The notes under the pieces are model-generated. The model was not told the DNA's origin. It made no database searches and saw nothing but the letters and a program-made list of their open reading frames with translations. A DNA stretch of 12,733 bases, taken from the NCBI GenBank assembly GCA_003165615.1, contig PLWR01000361.1, forward strand, positions 12,321-25,053. The letters are read 5' to 3'. The stretch's first letter is position 1; each line of letters begins with the position of its first letter. Positions 6,906 through 12,733 of this stretch are shown here, one piece after another. The translations under genes were made by a program, and so were the position numbers. The stretch is from Acidobacteriota bacterium. Its GTDB lineage: Bacteria > Acidobacteriota > Terriglobia > UBA7540.

Positions 6906-7712
6906 ATGGCCAAATTCAGCTTCATCCTAGTGGAAAGGCCGGACTCGTTCGGCTCCTTCGGGGCGTTCGCCACAGCGCTAAGGTCCATCAAAGAGCTGGG
7001 CTTTGCGGGTGTCGAGTTCAACCTGACCGGGCCGTGCGGTTACGAAGTGGACGCCGTCTCCCGCGTCGTGGAGTCCATCAACCTGCCCGTCGTCTCTTTT
7101 CTCACTGGCGCCAACTATTTCAGCGAGGGGCTCTGCCTCGGTTCTCCACGCGCGGAAGTGCGCCGGCAAGCCGTGGAACGGTTGCAGGCCTACACGCAGA
7201 TCGCGGCCCGCTTCGGTGCGGTGCTGGTGATCGGTCAGATGCAGGGATTTGCCCGTGACGAACCGAATCGCGCGGTGGGTGAAGCGCGCATCGAAGAGTG
7301 CCTGAAGCCGGTGATTGAGGCTGCCGAACGGCATGGCACGACCATCGCCTTCGAGCCGGTGAACCATCTACAGGCCGGATTCCATCCTTCCCTCGCTGAT
7401 GTCATGGCTCTCGCGGCGCGCCTGGGTTCGCCGCGATTCAAGCCCATGCTCGACACCTTCCACATGAATATCGAAGAGAAGTCCATGATCGAGCCTATCC
7501 ACCGCGCGGGGCGGGACCTGGCCCACTTCCATCTGTGCGAATCAACCGGGAGTTTCCTGGGTAGCGGTCACTTCGACTTCAAAGCAATCCTTGCCGCTCT
7601 CGATCAAACTGGCTATGCGGGCTACGTTTCGGTAAAAGCCTATCGCCAGCCCTGGGCGGTCGCCGCTCGAGAGACGATGCAATTCTTGACGGAGTTGGAG
7701 GCTGGCGGATAG
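6906..7712 (+). CDS. Sugar phosphate isomerase/epimerase-like TIM-barrel protein
   Basis: A 268-residue protein of the AP_endonuc_2 / xylose-isomerase-like TIM-barrel group. Seen: ELGFAGVEFNL (30-40), TIAFEPVNH with Glu150, MLDTFHMNIEE with Asp183 and His186, and HFHLCES with His209; these are three of the four metal ligands of the tagatose-epimerase type enzymes. The fourth, a glutamate on the last strand (VSxE), is Lys244 here (GYVSVKAYRQP). So either the clade uses another chemistry or binds metal differently. ATG 6906 is chosen over the in-frame ATG at 6873... upstream extension because GAGGT sits 7 bases before it and because MAKFSFI begins the first barrel strand. The gene follows the GH127-like gene by 87 bases on the same strand and may process the released sugar; the substrate is unknown. 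Confidence 0.83.
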   Translation: MAKFSFILVERPDSFGSFGAFATALRSIKELGFAGVEFNLTGPCGYEVDAVSRVVESINLPVVSFLTGANYFSEGLCLGSPRAEVRRQAVERLQAYTQIAARFGAVLVIGQMQGFARDEPNRAVGEARIEECLKPVIEAAERHGTTIAFEPVNHLQAGFHPSLADVMALAARLGSPRFKPMLDTFHMNIEEKSMIEPIHRAGRDLAHFHLCESTGSFLGSGHFDFKAILAALDQTGYAGYVSVKAYRQPWAVAARETMQFLTELEAGG

Positions 7713-7726
7713 CTCGTTGCATCGAG

Positions 7727-7830
7727 GTTGACAGTTGACAGTCGACAGTTAACAGTCAAGGCGTTCTCGGTTCAAACTGTGAATTGCGGACTGTGAACTC
7801 TTCGCCACAGTTGAAAGTCGACAGTTAACA
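7727..7830. repeat. Two clusters of a GTYRACA heptamer tandem repeat
   Basis: Four head-to-tail heptamers run from 7727 to 7754 (GTTGACA, GTTGACA, GTCGACA, GTTAACA) and three more from 7810 to 7830 (GTTGAAA, GTCGACA, GTTAACA). Between them ACTGTGAA occurs twice (7776-7783, 7790-7797). The array lies in the convergent gap between the isomerase-like and Rieske genes, where no coding sequence or obvious terminator is seen. It is probably a neutral or mobile minisatellite-like element. Confidence 0.72.
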
Positions 7831-7882
7831 TCCAACGCACCAGTAGCGGCGGGCGTTACGCTCGGCGTGATGTCTCGCGATG

Positions 7883-8218
7883 TCAGAAGGGGTTTGGGCC
7901 ATCACCCGGATTGATGAAGACCTTACCGGCTTCCACCTTTACCGGATAGGTTTTCAGGTCCACGCAGGCGGGTGCGCCTTTGGCCTGGCCGGTGGTGAAG
8001 TCAAATCGTCCGTTGTGCTTCGGACATTCGATGATGTGGTCCATGACGAAGCCGCCCGCGAGATGGACGTTGGCGTGGGTGCAGAATCCGTCGGTGGCGT
8101 AATAAGTGTCCTCCGCCGTCCGGTAGATGGCAAAGGTGCGGTCGTCGTGATCGAAGCGCATCACGTCTTCCTTTTCGATCTCGCCGGTGTTGCAGACTTC
8201 AATCCAGGATTCATTCAT
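7883..8218 (-). CDS. Rieske-type [2Fe-2S] ferredoxin, MocE-like
   Basis: A 111-residue soluble Rieske ferredoxin. The cluster ligands are visible as Cys46-x-His48 (in GFCTHANVHLAGG) and Cys65-x2-His68 (in IIECPKHNGRFD), the normal C-x-H...C-x2-H arrangement with 16 residues between them. GQAKGAPACVDLKTYPVKVE closes the fold. Proteins like this (MocE group) pass electrons from a reductase to a partner oxygenase. The partner is surely the desaturase-like gene just upstream, 12 bases away on the same strand, as in mocD-mocE pairs of rhizopine catabolism. No ferredoxin reductase is in the window. The ATG is preceded only by a weak ribosome binding site, so coupling to the desaturase's translation is likely. 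Confidence 0.93.
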   Translation of the reverse strand: MNESWIEVCNTGEIEKEDVMRFDHDDRTFAIYRTAEDTYYATDGFCTHANVHLAGGFVMDHIIECPKHNGRFDFTTGQAKGAPACVDLKTYPVKVEAGKVFINPGDGPNPF

Positions 8219-8230
8219 AGGGTCACTCGG

Positions 8231-9298
8231 CTATGCGGGCTCCAGCGAGGAAACGGGCTGGGCGGTACTCGGCAATTCGCGCCGAACGAAATAGGTCGGG
8301 TCTTTCAGTTCCCTGATCAGGGTAGGGATGATTTCCCGGTAGGCTTCCCATAGGCCGCTGTAGGGTTTCGGCATGTCGGCCCTCAGTTCCTGGTGCAGCT
8401 TGCCCAGGGCGTGGTAGGGCACCATGGGGAACATGTGGTGTTCGATGTGGTAATTCATCTCCCAGTAGATGAAGCGGAAGATGGGATTCATGTAAATGGT
8501 GCGGGTGTTGAGGCGGTGGTCGAGAATGTCTTCGGCCAGGCCCGCGTGCTGGGTGAGGCTGAAGATATCCATCAGCCAACCTCCGTAGACGGCGGCCAGG
8601 CCAACGTACATCAGCGGCAGGATGCTGCGCGTGGCCACGGCCAAGGCAATGACCGCCGCGTAAATCAGGATGTAGATGCGCGCGTTGCGATAAACTTTGT
8701 GGCGTTCCTGGTCGGGAATGTAGGTCTCCTCCGCCGGGGTAAGCCGCCCAAAGGAGTGCCGCAGAATCTCGGTAAATTCCGTTCGCAGCCGCTTCAGGTT
8801 GAACACATCCAGCGCGATGCCCAGCAGATCGGGCGGACGCGGGGCGGGGATTTCCGGGTCGCGGCCGACGATAATGGTGTCCGTGTGGTGCCGGGTGTGA
8901 CTCCACCGCGACGGCACGGATTCAAAGATGTACATGAACGAGCCGATTTCATACAGGGCAATGTTCATCCACGGCGTCTTGAAGGCCGTCCCATGGCCCG
9001 CCTCGTGCCAACGTGGACCGGAGGCCGAACCGTAAAGCACGCCATAGACAAGGAAACAGGGAACCGTCCACCACGTGTGCCACGTCAGGTAACCGAGCGT
9101 GCCCGAGATGATGAGCGCCGCAAACCAGAGCAACGTATCGCGGATCGCCGGTCCGTCCCGCCGCTGCATAAGTTCCTTCAGCCGCGAGCGCGGGATTTTG
9201 CAGGCATACCACTCCGCATTGGCCAAACCGCGCTCCTCGGCGAGCTTGGCCTCGCGCCCAATGAGGCTGTAATCACGTTTGGTGATTTCAACTGGCAT
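8231..9298 (-). CDS. MocD-like membrane di-iron fatty-acid desaturase/hydroxylase
   Basis: A 355-residue integral membrane non-heme di-iron enzyme. All three histidine boxes are visible: H98EAGH102 (HxxxH), H134TRHH138 (HxxHH) and H284IEHH288 (HxxHH), plus an extra His251 in TQHAGL. Hydrophobic segments occur around 53-90 and 206-245 and flank the boxes as in the family. The family desaturates or hydroxylates acyl chains or small molecules using O2; MocD-type members are often paired with a Rieske donor, and here that gene follows directly. The substrate is unknown. Start ATG 9298 is chosen because GGGGA sits 5 bases before it and because KRDYSL resembles the N-termini of relatives as I recall them; ATG 9355 with GGGAAGG before it is a rival start. 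It lies downstream of the lanthipeptide synthetase on the same strand, separated by 213 bases. Confidence 0.92.
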   Translation of the reverse strand: MPVEITKRDYSLIGREAKLAEERGLANAEWYACKIPRSRLKELMQRRDGPAIRDTLLWFAALIISGTLGYLTWHTWWTVPCFLVYGVLYGSASGPRWHEAGHGTAFKTPWMNIALYEIGSFMYIFESVPSRWSHTRHHTDTIIVGRDPEIPAPRPPDLLGIALDVFNLKRLRTEFTEILRHSFGRLTPAEETYIPDQERHKVYRNARIYILIYAAVIALAVATRSILPLMYVGLAAVYGGWLMDIFSLTQHAGLAEDILDHRLNTRTIYMNPIFRFIYWEMNYHIEHHMFPMVPYHALGKLHQELRADMPKPYSGLWEAYREIIPTLIRELKDPTYFVRRELPSTAQPVSSLEPA

Positions 9299-9432
9299 CC
9301 TGATCCCCGATTGATTTGTCTTTAGAACCGATAAGTCCCGTGCCGGGATTTGCATTTTGCCTTCCCGGCCGATCGATAACATACCCCACTCCCGTCAGTA
9401 TGCCATACTTCAGGCACGTTTTTGAGTGGGTA

Positions 9433-9471
9433 GGCAGCATTGCTGCCCGCTCTCTGAAAAACTGCGCAGTT
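9433..9471. other. Pair of small palindromes downstream of the lanM-like gene
   Basis: GGCAGCA (9433-9439) and TGCTGCC (9441-9447) form a tight palindrome, with looser pairing extending to 9424 and 9454. Next to it AACTGCGCAGTT (9460-9471) is a perfect 12-base palindrome, followed on the minus strand by further Ts (a TTTTT run counting the palindrome's own two). This could be a weak terminator for the lanthipeptide synthetase, but the stem is short. No convincing promoter for the desaturase was found in 9299-9511. Confidence 0.35.
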
Positions 9472-9511
9472 CAGGCTCCTGCGGCGCCCATCCCGGCAGA
9501 GGTTTGAGATT

Positions 9512-12500
9512 TCATTCCCAAAGCAAGAGTGATGGCAAGGAAGCCGGAGCCGCCAGGCGCAGGTATTCGTATCCGATGCCGGCCATGCCCTGGTGAAACG
9601 AAGCGAGGTAGGGGGCTTTTTTCCAGCCCAATGCGTAGCTACCCGGGGGTTGGGAACGTCGCAGGATAGTCGACGCCATTTGTCGGGCCTGCTGCAGGTA
9701 ACCCGGATCGCCGAGTTCTTGGGCCGCCACCACCAACGCCTCGACGCGCCCCATCGCACCGCAGCAAACCGTGTCCACCCCCTGCGTTCCCGCCAGCCGG
9801 GTGGCCCTTAAGCCGTGAGAAATATCCTGGCGGACCTGTGGGGTATCGAGAATGGGAAGCGCGGCCAAGCGGCTCAAAGCGATCCCTGTGGCCCCGTGGC
9901 ACCAGCTTGTCATATGGGAGTAACCCTGCTCGGTAGGCGGATGGCGGAAGTCGGGCCAGTTGGAAACCTCGGGCATGAAGACGCTGGTTTCATACGCCTC
10001 GGCCTCCAGCGCCGCTTCCCGGAAGGATATTTCGCCGGTGGCTTCATACAGCTTAAGCAGGGCATAGGCGATCCCGGCAGCGCCATGGGAAAACCCGGTC
10101 AGCATCTCCTCGCCCAATGTTTTCCATGCCCTCGGCCCCTGGCGGCTGGCCGACCGATGCTGCAAGAGATGCTCCCCGCACAGGACCGCCTTATCGAGAG
10201 CCTCCGGAAGCCGTATCGCCCGATGGAGTGCCAGGAGAGCCAGCACCGCTCCCGCCGCTCCCATGATCAGATCGAACTTGCGGTCTGACGCAATGCGCTT
10301 GGCATCCAGCATTTCGGCAAAACGCCCGGCATGGAGGAGCCATTCCTCTTCTCCCAGGAACTCACTGGCACGGACGAGCGCGTAGATGACGGAGGATTGA
10401 CCCGCCCCGGCGCCGATGCCCGGCTCAAAGAGAGCCCCTGTATAGTCGGGCCGCACCGCCTCCCGGACAACCGTTGCCAGGGCGGAGCGAGCCAAGGCGG
10501 TCAAATACGGTTCGCATGCTAGTTTTTGCGCTGCCGCCAGGAACAACACCACGCCGCAAAGGCCGTCGTAGAAACGTGGGGCCATCGGCTCCAATTGATA
10601 GCGCTGGGCCTCGGCGTGATAGGCCAGCGTGTTCCAACTAACGCCCTCATGGAAGGGGAGCGCGGCCCCGCGAATCTGCTGGGCGATGCGGAGCGCCTCT
10701 GCCAGGAAATCGTCCAGACCTCCGTCGTCTTCCCCTTCCTCCGGGACCTCGGAAGCCCCGGAGGGGGTTTTGCCTACCACCTCCGGCTCACCTTCTTGCA
10801 GCTCGAACGAAGTTTGCAGGAAACTCAATTGGCGCTGCAAATCTTCCTCGCTCAGGCTTCCGAATCGCCTTTGGACCTGAGAAAATCCGGACTCCCGAAA
10901 GAATTGAGGGATCGAGCCGCCACCTTCGAGAAGCAGACAGTCTCCTTCCGCCGCGTAATGGAATATGGGGATATCCCCTTGCAGAAGGCTCCTTCGCTCA
11001 TCTGCCAGAATCGGCCAATTGAAGAGCCGGTCCTCGGCATAGAGCAGGGGGCGGCTGAACAGCTCCAGTTCGATGCTCGCGTCCATGCCATGGCGGAGGC
11101 AGCGGGGAGAATACAGCCGCTTCAGCATCGAACCATAGATCCGCGTGTCCCTGAACACGAAACGCAGGCCCGACCAGTTGCGCAGAGGACCCTGGGGGCC
11201 CAACATCTCGGCCCCCCGCGCCTGGAGAAAGCGATACATTGGCTCGAACCCGGCGCCCATCTGGTCCACGTAGGGTGCCGCCTGCACCTTCTCGCCATTC
11301 AAAATCACCACATTGTCGGTCGGGCGGAGGGAAACCCGTTCCGCTCGAAGTCGCATGGCGTCGGTGTTAATGTCCTCCCAGGTTTTTCTCCGGAAGTGGG
11401 TCACCTGAACCTCGGTTCCCCCCAGCCCGCTGACGTCGTAGCTCTCACCTGTTGGCCGGATCTCCCAGCGCGGGAGCAAGCCGGTGCGGAACACTGAGTC
11501 CTCATAGAAGAACCGGCTGGCAAGGGAGAGCGGTCCTTCCTCTCCCTCCGGTCCGAAGTACCGGATGCGCGGCTGGAGCAGGGTTTCATGGTCAATGAGC
11601 ACCGGATGTTCCCCCGCCGCGATGAGGTTCTCGCAATGGCAGTCGCTTCCTTCCAGGGCATAAATCAGGCACACGAACATCCCCGCGCGGTAATAGTAGG
11701 CCTCGACGTCCCGCTGATCTCGGCAGGGACTCGGCTTGATTTCCTCCACCCATCCGTAGGCGCCTCGATCCAGCACCTGGAGTGTCCGGAAGGGGGGCAG
11801 TTCGGTGAGGCGGTTGATCCAACCAAGCAAATTCCAATAGGCGGCCTCAGCCGCGATCATCTTGGGTTTGTAGATCAGCCTGATGCCGGCGGCGAAGTGC
11901 ACCCCGAGCGCCGTGCGTCCTGCCCGGTGTGGGTCTGACAAGTCGACGTCCAGCCTGATGACAAGCCCCAGCGGCTGCCCATGGTTGAACCGATTTGCCA
12001 GTTCCGCCTGGTCAGCTTCCAGGCGAAGGAGAAACTCCCGAGCCGCCTCCACCCATTGGGAAAGCCGCGTAGCCAGATATCTCGCCAGCACCGGATATTC
12101 CCGAAAGAGGCGGAGCAGGCCCTCGCCTTCGAGGGACCGCAGGAAGGCTTCGTAGAGTTGTCGGGAGCCGGTGCCGGGATGCGGTTCCGACCCAGGTGGA
12201 GCTACGGCGGGGGAAATCTGGTGCGCGGCGCGGAACAGCGTGAATTCGAGATCCAGAGTCTCTGCCGCGATCGCCTCCCAGGAAATCAGCAGGGACCGCT
12301 CCCACTGCCGATGGGCCGCCTCCGCCAACAGAGAATAGGCAGCCCCGGACTCTTTCTGCAATGTCTCCCGGGCCAGCCGTAGGAAGGAATAAAGAAGCTC
12401 TTCAAAGGCGACAGGTTGCTCCGCCCGAATGGAAGCCAGGTCGTTCTTGCGGAGGTCTTCGTCCCGTGGCGCTTGGGAGGACTCGATCATACGCCGCAGC

Positions 12501-12733
12501 AATTGCGCCCATGGCGGCAAATCTTTATCAGGGTTTGCCCACCGGACTCGCCCCACCAGGCCCCGGGCACGGTCCGCATCGAGGCCGTCCCACTGGAGGC
12601 GCTTGGCAATGACTTTCTCGTCGCCCTTGGCACAATTCTTCCGCCATGCGGCCATCCGCTTCTCAATCTCTTCAGAATCCTCGGCATGAGTTTCCGGCAG
12701 GAAGTCGCCGCCTAGCGGTAGTTTACTGCGAAA
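9512..12733 (-). CDS. lanM: LanM-type class II lanthipeptide synthetase (CCG type), 5' end missing
   Basis: The frame is open to the window edge, so the start lies outside; 1,073 residues are visible. Numbering from the Met at 12655: an N-terminal DUF4135 dehydratase (about 90-620) that phosphorylates Ser/Thr and removes phosphate to give Dha/Dhb, with Lys263 in LIYKPK, Asp338-x-His340-x2-Asn343 in GSDCHCENLIA, and Asp355 and Glu357 in VLIDHETLL; an acidic linker (about 620-650); and a LanC-like cyclase (about 690-1045) with Asp697, His857 in GFSHGAAGIAYAL, zinc ligands Cys919 (SWCHGATG) and Cys964-Cys965 (VCCGAMG), and FHQGMAGIGYEYLRL. The third zinc ligand is Cys where most LanMs have His (CHG), as in ProcM-type enzymes that accept many substrates. 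No LanA, LanT or protease gene is seen in the window; they may lie upstream of it. Confidence 0.95.
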   Translation of the reverse strand, partial: FRSKLPLGGDFLPETHAEDSEEIEKRMAAWRKNCAKGDEKVIAKRLQWDGLDADRARGLVGRVRWANPDKDLPPWAQLLRRMIESSQAPRDEDLRKNDLASIRAEQPVAFEELLYSFLRLARETLQKESGAAYSLLAEAAHRQWERSLLISWEAIAAETLDLEFTLFRAAHQISPAVAPPGSEPHPGTGSRQLYEAFLRSLEGEGLLRLFREYPVLARYLATRLSQWVEAAREFLLRLEADQAELANRFNHGQPLGLVIRLDVDLSDPHRAGRTALGVHFAAGIRLIYKPKMIAAEAAYWNLLGWINRLTELPPFRTLQVLDRGAYGWVEEIKPSPCRDQRDVEAYYYRAGMFVCLIYALEGSDCHCENLIAAGEHPVLIDHETLLQPRIRYFGPEGEEGPLSLASRFFYEDSVFRTGLLPRWEIRPTGESYDVSGLGGTEVQVTHFRRKTWEDINTDAMRLRAERVSLRPTDNVVILNGEKVQAAPYVDQMGAGFEPMYRFLQARGAEMLGPQGPLRNWSGLRFVFRDTRIYGSMLKRLYSPRCLRHGMDASIELELFSRPLLYAEDRLFNWPILADERRSLLQGDIPIFHYAAEGDCLLLEGGGSIPQFFRESGFSQVQRRFGSLSEEDLQRQLSFLQTSFELQEGEPEVVGKTPSGASEVPEEGEDDGGLDDFLAEALRIAQQIRGAALPFHEGVSWNTLAYHAEAQRYQLEPMAPRFYDGLCGVVLFLAAAQKLACEPYLTALARSALATVVREAVRPDYTGALFEPGIGAGAGQSSVIYALVRASEFLGEEEWLLHAGRFAEMLDAKRIASDRKFDLIMGAAGAVLALLALHRAIRLPEALDKAVLCGEHLLQHRSASRQGPRAWKTLGEEMLTGFSHGAAGIAYALLKLYEATGEISFREAALEAEAYETSVFMPEVSNWPDFRHPPTEQGYSHMTSWCHGATGIALSRLAALPILDTPQVRQDISHGLRATRLAGTQGVDTVCCGAMGRVEALVVAAQELGDPGYLQQARQMASTILRRSQPPGSYALGWKKAPYLASFHQGMAGIGYEYLRLAAPASLPSLLLWE

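Noticed and set aside
9060..9085. CACGTG-like sequence considered as a parS site
   Set aside because: It lacks the full 16-base TGTTTCACGTGAAACA-like palindrome and lies inside the desaturase gene.
8223..9325. Long open frames opposite or out of frame with the desaturase, and similarly opposite LanM (10526-11497)
   Set aside because: They are shadow frames of high-GC genes; their translations show no domains, whereas the chosen frames carry complete catalytic motifs.
9299..9382. Longer desaturase starting at 9382
   Set aside because: The extra 28 residues do not resemble desaturase N-termini as I recall them, and the start at 9298 has its own ribosome binding site; ATG 9355 remains possible.
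9288..9440. A 50-residue minus-strand frame between the LanM and desaturase genes, tested as a LanA precursor
   Set aside because: It has one Cys near the N-terminus, no Gly-Gly leader end, no ribosome binding site, starts inside a palindrome and overlaps the desaturase start.
9316..9507. A 63-residue plus-strand frame in the same gap
   Set aside because: It reads through the palindromes and the desaturase leader, has no ribosome binding site and no recognisable domain.

Overview
The window is a GC-rich bacterial segment. It looks chromosomal and is tightly packed with genes; no gap between genes exceeds about 215 bases. Three clues point to Acidobacteriota or a neighbouring uncultured lineage, with moderate-to-low confidence. 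The ParB starts with an RRAGLP...MRHNSHYVE segment that I associate with acidobacterial ParBs. A dispersed repeat is present of the type that reads 'SFAAAQDD' when translated. There is also a YpdA-type (bacillithiol-linked) reductase. No rRNA, tRNA, transposase, CRISPR or phage gene is visible.

Left part (1-2683, + strand): the 3' part of parA (cut by the window edge) overlaps a complete parB whose start is a GTG inside parA. Next come a truncated gamma-glutamylcyclotransferase-like remnant, a RimJ/RimL-type GNAT acetyltransferase, and a small conserved-looking protein of unknown function whose GTG start overlaps the acetyltransferase stop. A strong 94-base inverted repeat closes this block.

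Middle part (2840-7712, + strand): a YpdA-like flavoprotein reductase, a 155-base interspersed inverted repeat, an RraA/HMG-aldolase family protein, a Tat-exported GH127-like (beta-L-arabinofuranosidase family) protein with the full Cys/Glu metal-nucleophile set, and an AP-endonuclease-2-fold sugar isomerase/epimerase. The last three could form a sugar-catabolic group, but the gaps of about 90-110 bases leave a single operon unproven.

Right part (7883-12733, - strand): read in the direction of transcription, this starts with a very large LanM-type (class II) lanthipeptide synthetase that runs off the right edge at its 5' end. It is followed, after 213 bases holding small palindromes, by a MocD-like membrane di-iron desaturase/hydroxylase and its MocE-like Rieske ferredoxin. 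The LanM carries all visible dehydratase catalytic residues and a CCG zinc motif in its cyclase domain, the signature of the ProcM-like, substrate-tolerant class. No precursor peptide is visible in the window; the 5' side of lanM lies outside it. The 170-base convergent gap between the two halves holds two clusters of a GTYRACA heptamer repeat.

The most interesting point is the CCG-type LanM, and the possibility (inference only) that the desaturase/Rieske pair tailors its product.
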